Assembly (NCBI RefSeq): GCF_004210375.1 | Contig: NC_134834.1 | Location: forward strand, 150,569,009-150,633,008 | Reading direction: 5' to 3' | DNA from: Tachypleus tridentatus | Lineage: Eukaryota > Arthropoda > Merostomata > Xiphosura > Limulidae | Length of the DNA stretch: 64,000 nt | Shown here: positions 29,569 to 40,200 of the stretch, in pieces | Layout: the number at the start of each line of letters is the position of its first letter | How positions within the stretch are numbered: position 1 is the stretch's first letter | The notes under the pieces: generated by a model | Told to the model about the DNA's origin: nothing | The model's input: only the letters and a program-made list of their open reading frames with translations | Databases searched by the model: none | Program-made: the position numbers and the translations under genes

Positions 29569-31733
29569 GACATGATTATAGTGTGTATGTGTTTTTAACT
29601 ATGAGTAAAAAATCGAAATTCACTTAAAAGACGTCTTCAAATATTTATTTATGTTTGCTTTATTTATTGTTTTAATAATGAGAATTGGTAAGTACTGCAA
29701 TGCACATTAAGATTTCTGTTATTTCGTCAAAACTGAAAACTTTATCAAGATGTGTAATATTACTTTTATGTAAATACTTCGAAAAACTGACGACCTACTA
29801 AATTCCACAGAATACGTCTTGCCATATTTTGGGCTTAGCTAAAAAGTAGTTCTCTAGATAATGGCTAATTTTCTAGGAGCCATCTTCTAAATTATTCAAC
29901 AATGTTTCTTTATTGCCGAATAATAACAGTTATCGTATCGCTCAACAAATAATTATACAACTTAAAAAGTTTAAAGTGTTATTTTTGATAATAACATCTC
30001 CCATAAGGAAAAAAAAAACATGAAAAATAAAACTACTTAGTACATACTAATCCATGTGCCAGGCTGCGCCACGTTTTTTGCATTCGTTTTTAATATAGCG
30101 CTAGAATTAGTAATATTTTTAAACTAAATCTTTTAAAAAAAGAAAGAAACTCTATTAAATATGATATCATTTCGTCAGTCATGAGCTTTATTAATTTACG
30201 AATTAAATTATTTTCATTTAAATTTTACTTATCTAAAATATCCACCTTTATTATTTGATATACATTTGTTGAGCTAATAGTGAGGAAGACAGTTTTATAA
30301 TGCACAGGTGCCAATGTTGTGTCATTCTGACTCTGCGATTTATTCAAACATACTTTAATACGTATCTATTAACATTTGTACAAAGTCGTGATATCCCTAT
30401 TAAACATTTCTTTGACAAACACATATAAGTAGAAAGTAATCGGTCAGTTCAAAAATTTTCTCAGCAGAAATATATTATATTTTTAGAATAACAACAATAT
30501 TATGTCTCGTACCTTTATAATAAAATGGTTACCTTAGAGAATTAAGGAAAAGTAATGAAAATACATATTTTAAATATAATCTTTCCGAGGACAAATGAAA
30601 TTTGGATTGATTTTTCATATTGGAAAGTTTGGTATCAGTACAGAGCAATATTACTTATATGAAGCAAATTATTAAATTAGTAATATGTAAATAATATAAA
30701 TGCTTCTATATCGTAAAAATGTGGTCGAACGTCACATTGTATTACGGCGCCACCCCAACCTGTTTAGTAAACTGGTTTTTAAAAGGTAAGTCTAATACTC
30801 TTGACAAAACTCAAAAAAAGAAAAAAGTATTTTTATTTTCAAGTGTTATATAAATAATTGTTTATATGTTGTAGCAATATTTAATTCGTAGAAAAGTATG
30901 AACAGTTACTTTTTTTTAGTGTGTGAAAAGTGCACGAACTTGTTAAAGTCAAACCTAAGGAAATAACGTTGATGCTTAAAAGTTAGATTAAAATGAAGTT
31001 CGACATTTTTCGTGTCGTAAGGGCACCCAGCGTTGAGTGGTTTAACATTACTTAATGTTATTACTGAAAAGTTCCATATAATTAACTGTAGGTTTTTTCT
31101 ATTCAGGTATTTCAGTGTCAGTTTTGTGAAGGGTGATATATTTTTCACAAAGTATGAATATTTTACTTTTTGAGTTGAATATTGATCACGTTAAAATTTA
31201 TCTGCCAAGACGTATTTAAGTTGTTCTTAGTTTGACTTTAAAACAAATTGTAAATTTTTTAAACTAGGCTTAAACTCAAACGTCATTTCACTTTCAGGGC
31301 CCCAAGTCAGTGTGTTAAAGTTTCAACTGATATTAATGCGTAATCGGTGACACATTATTATAATTATTTTTAGGACTTGTTAAATTAAAACCATTCCTTA
31401 GGACTCAAGAGATAAATGTGGTTTAGCGCTAATATTATATAATCTTAATGCTTTGTAACTTAGATTTTGTAATTTTAGACCAAACATATCCTGATGTTTA
31501 TATTAAATTACATAACACAACACTTTTGTAATACATGAAGTCTATGTTAGGGCATTGAAATTTGAATATAAGAACTCTCATGTTACCTGATATTATAGAA
31601 AACTCGTCAAAATGAAGAAAGGAATGTAAATAATATGTTTTGTGGTTCACTTATATAGATTTTTAGTATCATAATCATGGAATCAGTAGAACTTGCAGAT
31701 TATATGAGATTGAAGCATTTTCACTATACACAA

Positions 31734-31753
31734 GTGTGTGTGTGTGTGTGTGT
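31734..31753 (+). repeat. (GT)n microsatellite
   Basis: GTGTGTGTGTGTGTGTGTGT run, intergenic. Confidence 0.92.
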
Positions 31754-31917
31754 ATAAATTTTTACGTATAGGGGATAGGGTCCATTGTTAATCCTAAATT
31801 TATACTTTTTAAAGAACAAATACATTTATTTTTTGCATCTAAGCTATGAAAGGGTGTTGATTGTCACTTTTTGACATCAAGATGATTTATAGTTTAACTA
31901 GTCATTCAAACAAGTAG

Positions 31918-32198
31918 TTTACAGGTTACATGATGTATAATACAACTCTTTTTCTACCACTAAGGTAGGTTACAGGTTTCATGATGCATAATACTGCTAC
32001 TGTTCTACCACGAAGGTAGGTTATAGGTTTCATTCTGTATAACAGAGCTATTGGTCTACCACTATGGTAGGTTACAGGTTTTATGGTGTATAATACAGCT
32101 ACTGTTCTATTACTAAGGTAGGTTACAGGTTTTTTGATGTATAATACAGCTACTGGTTTACCATGAAGGTAGGTTACAGGTTTCATGATCTATAATAG
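31918..32198 (+). repeat. 51-bp minisatellite, about 5.5 copies
   Basis: The unit is GGTAGGTTACAGGTTTCATGATGTATAATACAGCTACTGTTCTACCACTAA. Because 51 is a multiple of three, the minus strand stays open for 86 codons with a KPVTYL..R.VAVLY.M repeat; I regard that as a by-product of the repeat, not a gene. Confidence 0.9.
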
Positions 32199-32659
32199 AG
32201 ACACTTAGAAAACTAAAACTTTTCTAGGGTACTCCATTTTTCACCTGAATGAATGTTGATCATTTTCATTAAAGCTGTTTGTCCATTTTATCTCAAGTGT
32301 TACTGAATATATTGAGAATTGTTACAAGTTTAACTGAAGTACATTTTATAGGCTCAACCAGCACTTAGACACATCATAGTTTAGAAAGCAAAAAAACTTT
32401 ATTGTTTGTAGAAAAGTGAGGAGAATTTGTTTTTCTACATGTATTTCTTTGTAGTTCATTTTATAAGTTTTGAATGTAAACTTTATGTGGTCTGAAGAAT
32501 ACTGTAAGTCATTGCACTTTTGAAATATTTAGTTATACATATTTTTTTAAACATACTGTTGTAGTTTGTAGTGGAGGTCTGTTTTATAAACAATTTTGTA
32601 AAGCAAACATATTTTATGCACATAAAACATTTATGTAAACTACATCTTCATTTATCAAA

Positions 32660-32762
32660 AGCCCCTCAGTGGACTAGTACTGCTAAAAACCAGGTTTCAG
32701 TACCTGTGGTGGACAGAGCACAGATAACTCTTTGTGTAGCTTTGTGCTTGACAAGAAATAAC
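32660..32762 (+). repeat. SINE-B copy with internal deletion
   Basis: AGCCCCTCAGTGGACTAGTACTGCTAAAAACCAGGTTTCAGTACCTGTGGTGGACAGAGCACAGATAACTCTTTGTGTAGCTTTGTGCTTGAC. Confidence 0.88.
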
Positions 32763-33139
32763 TAACATTTATCTTAATAAACATTTACATGATGTGTCAA
32801 GTCTTTTATTTTACCTCTAAATGCAAAACAAACCTAAATCCTAACTTGATAAACTACTGTTTCAGATATATGTTTTAAAATGATGACCCTGTTTATTAGC
32901 TTGTAGTTTACTTTTTACTGAAAATTAATTTTAACTGAAGAAGTGGAAAATATTTTATTCTTCAAGATGATGATGGACTTTCAAATACAGAATATTTATT
33001 TGTGTTATTATTAGTTGTGTTTACATTAGAGTATTGAAATATAATATTTTATTTATTTTGCCTGTTTTATAATTCTTAATAAATTATGATTGCTTGTTGT
33101 ATATCATGTACAGATTGTTATGACATTTTTCTTTTACAG

Positions 33140-33200
33140 GATATTTATTGATAAACTATTATTTTTGTGAAAGCAGAAATATGTGCACAGAGGAAGAATA
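33140..33200 (+). other. 5' untranslated part of the 33.2 kb gene exon
   Basis: A strong acceptor (TTTTTCTTTTACAG, ending 33139) begins the exon. The frame of the main ORF meets TGA at 33168-33170, so the coding region does not extend from an upstream exon. The transcript's first exon is therefore noncoding and lies upstream, unidentified. Confidence 0.65.
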
Positions 33201-33201
33201 A
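33181..33201 (+). CDS. Six-codon upstream ORF overlapping the main start (TAATG)
   Basis: ATG TGC ACA GAG GAA GAA TAA encodes MCTEEE. The last base of its stop is the first base of the main ATG at 33201. It has A at -3. It could reduce or couple main-ORF translation; that is inference. Confidence 0.5.
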   Translation: MCTEEE

Positions 33202-34316
33202 TGGCTCCCCCTGGAGTACTTACTCTAAACGTAAATCAAGTTCCGATGCTTGTACAACAACCAGTCACAGGTCATACCCTCTTTACCCTTCCAGTTAGCA
33301 GCCAACTTCTACTACCCAACTTCTCGGCCCAAGGGGCAACTCTTGTTTCTGTCCCTCCAACCGAGGCCAGTGGCTGTGATATTGAACCTCTTCCAGGTGA
33401 ACAGTACCACGTGGTTACTCCCAACATGCAGACAGTAGTGCCAGTGAACAGTGGCCGTGTTCAGGCTGTACTTCTTCCCATGGCCAGCTCTTCTGTAAGT
33501 CCCAGAGGACAACTTCATACAGTTTATTTGTCAGATAGTAGCTCAGTACTTGATGCTGGGAGACAAGTTCATACTATCTTAGTTCCTAGTAATGGTGGAG
33601 GAAATGATATCCAACAGTTCCAGACGCTTTTGTTGCCTGTTAATGACAGTACTGCAGAGTCCAGCCAGCAAGTACAGACATTAATAGTTCCTGCCAACAG
33701 TGCTCTTCCTAACCAGGGAACTGTTCTTCAGACAGTTTTAGCACCATCTGTAAATGTGGAGACGCAGCCTGATCATTCAGCACATACACTTGTTTTACAA
33801 GATATGAACTTGGCAGGTTTAGGAAATGCATTAAATCATATCCAAGGTGTTACCCCAAATGCAGTGGCGATGGCAGACCCAAACTGCCCCTTGCAAGTTT
33901 TACTGGCCACTTCTGCCACAAACTCCTCAGAACCGACCCAGCAGCAAGAAACTGTAGTGGCAATCCCAGTATCCAAATTGCTTGTGTCTGGTGAACCAAA
34001 GTCTGGTACTACTTCCCAGTCAGTGGGTGTATTAGCAGACTCTCGGTCCAATTCTAATAATCTGCTTCTCTATTTGCCCCAGGAAGGGCTTATTGTTGAA
34101 GTGCCTAGTGATCAAAATGAAGAAAAAGCACGTCAGTGGTACCAAGATTCTGAAATTGTGTGTCGAGGACTTGCGGCTTTAAGGCAGGTGTTAACACAGC
34201 TTCTTAGTTTTGAAAATATAACACTGAACAGCCCAACAGGGAACTCATCACAACAGACTTTCCAGATATTCCCTGTAGATATAGCGTATGAAGAACAAAC
34301 CGAGAATGCTGCTTAG
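33201..34316 (+). CDS. Unrecognised 371-residue protein with eleven 18-residue repeats
   Basis: Intact ORF in one exon. ATG at 33201 has A at -3 and G at +4. I do not recognise the family. Residues 1-68 contain related short strands (HTLFTLP, ATLVSVP). Residues 69-256 are a regular repeat: a hydrophobic-(Q/H)-T-hydrophobic-L-hydrophobic-P strand begins at 69, 87, 105, 123, 140, 158, 176, 194, 212, 231 and 249, a spacing of 18 (once 17, once 19). Examples are VQAVLLP, VHTILVP, FQTLLLP, VQTLIVP and LQTVLAP. Residues about 300-330 (NEEKARQWYQDSEIVCRGLAALRQVLTQLL) look like an amphipathic helical segment. No signal peptide, transmembrane helix or zinc finger is seen. The composition is rich in Q, S, T, V and L, which would suit a beta-repeat or a glutamine-rich transcriptional regulator; neither is shown. 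It is clearly not transposon-derived by anything visible. Confidence 0.85.
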   Translation: MAPPGVLTLNVNQVPMLVQQPVTGHTLFTLPVSSQLLLPNFSAQGATLVSVPPTEASGCDIEPLPGEQYHVVTPNMQTVVPVNSGRVQAVLLPMASSSVSPRGQLHTVYLSDSSSVLDAGRQVHTILVPSNGGGNDIQQFQTLLLPVNDSTAESSQQVQTLIVPANSALPNQGTVLQTVLAPSVNVETQPDHSAHTLVLQDMNLAGLGNALNHIQGVTPNAVAMADPNCPLQVLLATSATNSSEPTQQQETVVAIPVSKLLVSGEPKSGTTSQSVGVLADSRSNSNNLLLYLPQEGLIVEVPSDQNEEKARQWYQDSEIVCRGLAALRQVLTQLLSFENITLNSPTGNSSQQTFQIFPVDIAYEEQTENAA

Positions 34317-34641
34317 CTGTGGAGAGAAAACACCATAGCAACATGAGAGTTGAAAAGTCAGTGTGTCTAAACTGTGTGTGTTTCTAACAGAGACAGGCAT
34401 AAAAAACAGCAGAACATTTTTTCTTAAACAGTCTAATAGAGAACTTGTCCAGTTTTAATGCCTCAATAGAAATTACCATATCTGTGATACAAATTTTTGT
34501 GTGATTCATGAACCTACAGGCACTATTTTTGTATCAGCATATACAAGTGATTTATCATGATTGGTTTTGAAACTATGTGTGTTAAATGTAATATACCTTC
34601 CTGGAAATGCATGTAAAGTTGACTGTTAATACAGACCTGTA

Positions 34642-34691
34642 AATAAAGATGTTTTAGCCCAACAAGGCTATCTTCAATGTGGAAAAATAAA
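34642..34691 (+). promoter_or_regulatory. Polyadenylation signals of the 33.2 kb gene
   Basis: AATAAA occurs at 34642-34647 and again at 34686-34691, 326 and 370 bases after the stop codon. A 3' UTR of roughly 350-400 bases is implied. Confidence 0.6.
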
Positions 34692-34699
34692 CTAAAAGT

Positions 34700-35190
34700 T
34701 ATAGTGATAAATTACTTAAACCTTGAAGTGATTAATAACAGAAGTTAATTCAAAATGTTTAAATTCATAATCATTAGTGATTGTTGTTGCCAGGGTAACC
34801 ATAACTATCATTCTTTTGTGAAGTGCTCTGCACTTGACAACACTATATACAATATCAGTACCTTCTCTCTCAAGTTTACAAGATTAGGGTTTTTATGGAA
34901 TACTTTGGTAATGATTCACCAAGGTTCAGGATACTTTCTTGTGGTCACTGCCACATATTTTCTGTGGTGGTTAGAATATCTCATATTTACACAAACTTCT
35001 GATGTAGTGATCGTCCGATATTAAGGGCACTTTTCTGTATCATAAGTTCAAATCTGCTACCTCTGATTAGATATTTGCATTAAGACATGACCCTAATTTT
35101 CTATCTACTAGATTGTTTTTCATTTGAAGAAAGCTGGAAGTATGAGATCTTAAGTGCTTGGATGTGTATCTGATATAAAAATCAGAACAT
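34700..35190. other. Short intergenic gap; nothing recognised
   Basis: AT-rich sequence between the 3' UTR of the 33.2 kb gene and the LINE. An open frame at 34755-35024 has no recognisable features. Confidence 0.5.
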
Positions 35191-35288
35191 TCAACTATGT
35201 CATGGTACCCCTCGATGTGGATTCCTGTACGTGGTGTAATGCATCCCCTCATAGGGCTCCATGGTGGGTGGGGTCAGTGGGTACTGAA

Positions 35289-35900
35289 ATGGATCCTCCT
35301 ACGAAAAATTTAAATATAATAGTGAAAAAACAGTCAATAGGTAAACAACCACGTCTTTAAGGCTCTGAGCAGCAATCTTCATCTGTAACACATGTACCTC
35401 ATTTTCTTATATTACATTCTCTTTCAGAAAAATCTTGAGGGCAAATGTCCCCCTCTTTTATTCAGAAGGGACTTGCTGGCTCTCCAAAGTCAGTAAAGAA
35501 GCTTCGATCTGGTGACATATTGGTTGAAACATTCACATCCCAACACAGTGAACTCCTCTTGAATTCAAAGGCAATTGGGGATGTACCTATTGAGGTTACC
35601 CCTTATGCTACTTTGAATTAATCACAAGGAGTTATTGTTGAGAGGGATTTGAAGAATGTCTCCAAGTCAGAGATTCTCGCTGGTTTCTCCACTCAAGGAG
35701 TTTCTGCAGTAAGGCGCATCTCCACTTGCAAAAATGGAGTTACACTGCCAACAAATATCCTCGTTTGAACATTTACATCACCACGTGCACCTGCCACCAT
35801 CAAGTCAAGTTATCTAAATTGCAGGGTACGGCCATACATTCCAAACCCTCTCCAATGTTTCCACTGTCAGAGGTTCGGCCACTCAAAAACATCATGTCGT
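35289..35900 (+). pseudogene. LINE ORF1 (Gag-like) remnant with zinc knuckle
   Basis: A start-like ATGGATCCTCC sits at 35289. Through several frame changes one can read KSVKKLRSGDILVETFTSQHSELLLNSKAIGDVPIEV, then GVIVERDLKNVSKSEILAGFSTQGVSAVRRIS, then RPYIPNPLQCFHCQRFGHSKTSC. The last is a CX2CX4HX4C knuckle at 35856-35897. It is cut off after the first knuckle. Confidence 0.8.
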
Positions 35901-35924
35901 GGTTCCCTGACACATGCTCAGTGT

Positions 35925-36940
35925 ACAGAAATGACAGACTGTGTAATGGACGAGTACATGGAGGGGTGGCACTGTTGGTTGATCAGCATGTGTCCACCCT
36001 GTCTTTGTCACTCTACACACCCTTGGAGGCCATAGCCATCAGTGTTTTCTTGGGTCATACCATCATTGTTCTCTCTACCTGTCACCTGGAGAGACATATG
36101 ATCAATCAGATCTTGATGCTCTCATTGAACAGTTGCCGTCTCCCTTTCTAATCCTGGGGACTTTAATGGACATCATCTCCTCTGGGGAAGTACTGTTATT
36201 GATTGGAGAGTTTGCTCTGTAGAGCATATGCTCTCTGATCACAATCTTTCTCTTTTCAATACTGGTTCTTCCACTTATTTTCACGCACCTAGTCAGTCCT
36301 TTACCACTATTGATCTCTGGGTTTGCTTCCCTTCATTATTCTCCCATTTTTCATGGAAGGTTGACAACCATCCACTAGGCAGTGATCATTTTCCTATACT
36401 TTTGAGAGAGACTTGCCATGGCCAATGCCACCCTTACTGCGTGCCCCAGTGGAACCTGGATCAGGCAGACTGGTCCACTTTCACTGCTCTTGCAGAACTT
36501 GATCCTGCTATCATCTGTCAGCCATCAATAGACGACTGTGTGGCAGCAATAACTGACTGTATTATACAAGCAGCTGCTCAGTGTATTCCTAAAACTTCAA
36601 CACGTTTATCACGATATCCTTGTCTGTGGTTAAATCCTGTTTGCCGCATGGCACAGAAGGCTCAAAAACGGGCCTGGGATACTTTCCGTAAATATTCCAC
36701 ACTTTCAAACTGCATCGCTTTCCAGCAGGCCCGTGCACATGCTAGGTGGGTAAGACGTCAAAGCAAGAAGGAATCTTGGATTAAGTTCACAACAGGCATA
36801 TCTTCTATCACCAGTTCTAAAGTCATATGGGCAGGATTCGAAAGGTCAGTGGGCACTACAATTCTGTCCCCCTCTCGATTTTACTCTCTGATGGCGAAAA
36901 GGTGGCTGATGTCTGGAGCATCGCGGATACTCTAGGTGAA
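35925..36940 (+). pseudogene. LINE ORF2 endonuclease and linker remnant
   Basis: The frame enters in the middle of the endonuclease (GRVHGGVALLVDQHVSTL...LEAIAISVFL). PGDFNGHHLLWGS follows at about 36156 with a one-base frame break, then SDHNLSLFNTG and the GSDHFPILL catalytic SDH motif at about 36390. The first catalytic residues of the domain are missing. Confidence 0.82.
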
Positions 36941-37079
36941 AGCTTTTAACGGGTATCTAGGACTTCTGCTTGTTCCTCCACCTTCTTGGCCATCAAGACT
37001 CGGGCAGAACGTTCACCTCTTTCCTTTCGAACTGACTGTCTCTTTGACTATAATCGTCTCTTTACACTGGTGGAACTGA

Positions 37080-37940
37080 AAATGGCCCTTCATTGGTCTG
37101 GCAGTACATCTGTTGGACCTGATGATGTATACTAATACATGCTGTGCTATCTCTCTCCTGCTTCTCTTGATATTCTTCTAATTGTTTTTAACTGGATCTG
37201 GCAGGAAAATGTTTTTCCTAATGCCTGGCATCAGGCTATTATCTTACCTTTCTCTAAGCTTGGGAAAGATCCCAAGACTCCTTCAAACTACCGTCCAATT
37301 GTTTTGACGAGCTGCCTCTGTAAGACCTTAGAGAGGATGGTTAATGCTCGTCTTGTTTGGTTCCTCGAATCAAACAACCTCCTCTCGCTCACCCAGTGTG
37401 GGTTCCGATGACAGCACTCCACCACGGACCACCTTATTCGACTTGAAACATCAATCAGAGAAGCCTTTCTCAAATGACAACATCTTGTATCAATATTCTT
37501 TGACATTGAGAAGGTTTATGGCGTAACGTGGAGGTATGGAATTTTGCGAGACCTCCATATATATGGGTTACGTGGCCATTTACCCATGTTTATTAAAAAA
37601 TTTTTAATGGACAGGAGATTCCAAGTTCGTGTGGGTTTGACACTTTCCCATTCTTTTCTACAGGAACCAGGGGTCCCTCAGGGATGTGTTTTGAGTGTCA
37701 CACTTTTCAATATAAAGATTAATGCCATCACTGAAGAACTCCCTCTCACTATTGCGAACAGGCTCTATGTCAAGGACTTTCAAATCTCATGTCAGTCGTC
37801 GAACATGAGATATATTGAGCGGCAGCTACAAATTGCCCTCAGTCGTGTACTGAAGTGGACCACGGCAAACGGCTTTAATTTCTCTCTCTCTCTGAAACTG
37901 TTTACATGCCCTTTTGCCACCAACATGTATTCATCCTGAT
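37080..37940 (+). pseudogene. LINE reverse transcriptase remnant
   Basis: Readable fingers and palm: NVFPNAWHQAIILPFSKLGKDPKTPSNYRPIVLTSCLCKTLERMVNARL, then HLVSIFFDIEKVYGVTWRYGIL, then EPGVPQGCVLSVTLFNIKIN. The catalytic box at 37766-37780 is YVKDF where active enzymes have YxDD, so the first catalytic aspartate is lost. Stops and frameshifts lie at about 37411 and 37524. Confidence 0.88.
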
Positions 37941-38639
37941 CCTGAACTCTGTATTGGTGAAGTTTCACTGCCAGTGGTCCCTGAGACCAAGTTCTTGGGG
38001 CTTATCTTTGACCGTAAGCTGACCTTTATACCACACTTAAAGCAGCTACGGGTTAAATGCACAAGAGCACTGAACATCCTTCGTGTCCTCTCTACCACCA
38101 GTTGGGGAGCGGATCGATGTTCTATGTTAGAGATATATCATGCTCTTATTCGATTGAAACTCAACTATGGATCAATGGTCTATGGCTCTGCCAGACCCTC
38201 GGCCTTAAAGATGTTGGACCCCGTTCATCATCAAGGACTTTGACTCTGCACTGGGGCTTTCCGCACCTCCCCAGGTCAAAGCTTATACATAGAATCTCAT
38301 GAACCTTCTGCATCTTCGCCGTTTGCAACTGTCTTTACTATATTCTTCAAAACTTTGTTCCTTACCAAAGCATCCCACCTAGGGATGTGTTTTCCTCCCT
38401 CAGTGGGCCATACTTTTTCAGAACAGATGGTTTACCATTGCTCCTTTTGGCCTTCGCATACAGGTGCAATTGGATGAATAGGGTCTGTCCTTAGATAACA
38501 TTGCAGAATCTGCTGGTCAACCCATCCCACCATGGCTTATTACAGTCCCTAAATGTGATCTTTCTTTAAGTCATCTGAGAAAGGCAGATACTCCCGATTG
38601 GAAGTACCATCTTTTATTTACTGAACATCTTTCAAACAA

Positions 38640-39473
38640 TCTTTCCATTCCAATTTATATGGATGGTTCCAAATCAGGTGAATCTGTGGGCTCTGCCATG
38701 TTTTGTTGAGGTTTGGTGGTTGCATGCAGAATCCCCTCTACAGCTTCTGTGTTCACTGCTGAACTGTACGCCATATCTCTTGCCCTGGATCATACTGAAG
38801 CTAAGCAGTACTCCAACTGCATAATTTATACTGACTCGCTTAGTTCTCTACTGGCCCTGGAATCGCTTCATATTGGCTCACACCCTGTTCTCGCTGATAT
38901 TCAAAACTCACTGGCCCAATTCTTATTAACATCTACTTCTATCTTTCTGGATACCAGGCCACGTTGGTATTCACAAGAACGAGCTTGCAGACATGGCAGC
39001 TAAATCTATCTGCTCTGGCACTATCACCACTGTGCCTATTCCGTACATGGACTTTGGTCCTGTATTCAAGGCTTGGCTCCGTGCCATCTGGCAGTCAACT
39101 TGGAGTGAGCAACGCGACAATAAGCTTTTCCAAATAAAACCCTATATTGGATTTTGACCGTCTAGCTTCCGTAAGGTTCGGAAGGAGGAAGTTGTTCTAA
39201 CTAGACTATGCATTGGTCACAGTTTTTAACTCATTGTTTTCTTTTATCTGTAACTGTTGCACCAGTGTGTAGTTGTGTAACACTCAAATCACTGTAAGTC
39301 ACATTTTACTTTATTGCCATCGTTACGACTCTCAACGATGGCACTATTTTAAACATGTTCTGTCTCAAGATTTGTCCGTAACATTAGAAAGTGTTATTGG
39401 TGACGGTGACACTGTCCACCTTGATAAAGTTTTTAGTTTTTTAATGGCCATTAATCCTTTTAATGTCATTTAA
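38640..39473 (+). pseudogene. LINE RNase H domain and ORF2 C-terminus
   Basis: IYMDGSKSG (Asp), then FTAELYAISLALDH (Glu), IIYTDSLSSLLALESL (Asp) and, in another frame, WIPGHVGIHKNELADMAAKS supply all RNase H motifs. A TGA interrupts after SAMFC at 38707. The tail has CNTQITVSHILLYCHRYD, a Cys/His pattern usual at the end of I/Jockey ORF2. Confidence 0.85.
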
Positions 39474-39552
39474 GTGTTTGATATTTATTTGTTACACCTT
39501 TTTAATTGTGGTTCCCTTTTAAGAGTCTCAATCTCTCTAGTTCAATTTGAAT

Positions 39553-40200
39553 TTGGAAAATGGCCATAACATTAAATAACTCGATACCAGGACTGGAAAG
39601 GCCAATTGCAGGTGACTAACGCTGCTGTTTGAACTATCCATTTGAATTAACCGTTAGTTATCCTGGCGAGTTGTTATTACAATTTTGCTGCATGTCTTTT
39701 AACACTTTTATTACTTTACTTTTTGGTACTGGCCATAATGACATAACCCAGAACCAGGACTGGAAAGGCCAACTTCAGGTGACTGACGGTGGTTCTTGCA
39801 CTTACCTGTTAGTGTTCCTGGCGGGTTATGATCATTACCATTATGCTAAAGAAAGTCCTTTACAACTTTGTAGTCAGGATGTCAACATTGGTTTTGTGCC
39901 ATTTATGTTTTTAATTGCTGTTTTGTTTTTACCTTCATTTCCTTTTATGAATTTTACTATATCTACTTTAATTTTACCTTTTTACCAGACATTTGGCTAA
40001 TTATTATTATGATTTTGCTTCATGTATTTTAAAACTTTTATTACTTTACCTTTTGATAATGGCTGTTATGACACATAAACTGGAACCAGGACTGGAAAGG
40101 CCAACTTCAGGTGACTGACGGTGGTTCTTGTACTTACCTGTTAGTCTTCCTCGTGGGTTATGATCATTACCATTATGCTAGAGAAAGTCCTTTACAACTT
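39553..40200 (+). repeat. Threefold repeat in the LINE 3' UTR
   Basis: ACCAGGACTGGAAAGGCCAA...TTCAGGTGACTGACGGTGGTTCTTG...TTACCTGTTAGT.TTCCT.G.GGGTTATGATC recurs at about 39588, 39751 and 40086. Spacing is unequal (about 163 and 335 bp). Confidence 0.85.

Larger units (their letters stand above)
26020..33139. other. Intergenic stretch; only repeats seen
   Basis: No gene is supported. It holds an (AT)n run, a 46-bp minisatellite (26475), SINE copies at 27641, 27762, 28027, 28411, 29021 and 29478, a (GT)n run, a 51-bp minisatellite (31918) and a SINE-B (32660). A noncoding 5' exon of the downstream gene could be hidden here but I cannot identify it. Confidence 0.6.

Noticed and set aside
31926-32186. 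86-codon minus-strand frame with KPVTYL repeats
   Set aside because: It is a 51-bp minisatellite; the frame is open only because the unit is a multiple of three. No start context, splice site or diverged synonymous pattern supports a gene.
33183-33200. Non-ATG (GTG) extension of the 371-residue protein
   Set aside because: The ATG at 33201 has a strong context and the GTG lies inside an uORF in another frame. Nothing favours a GTG start in this organism.
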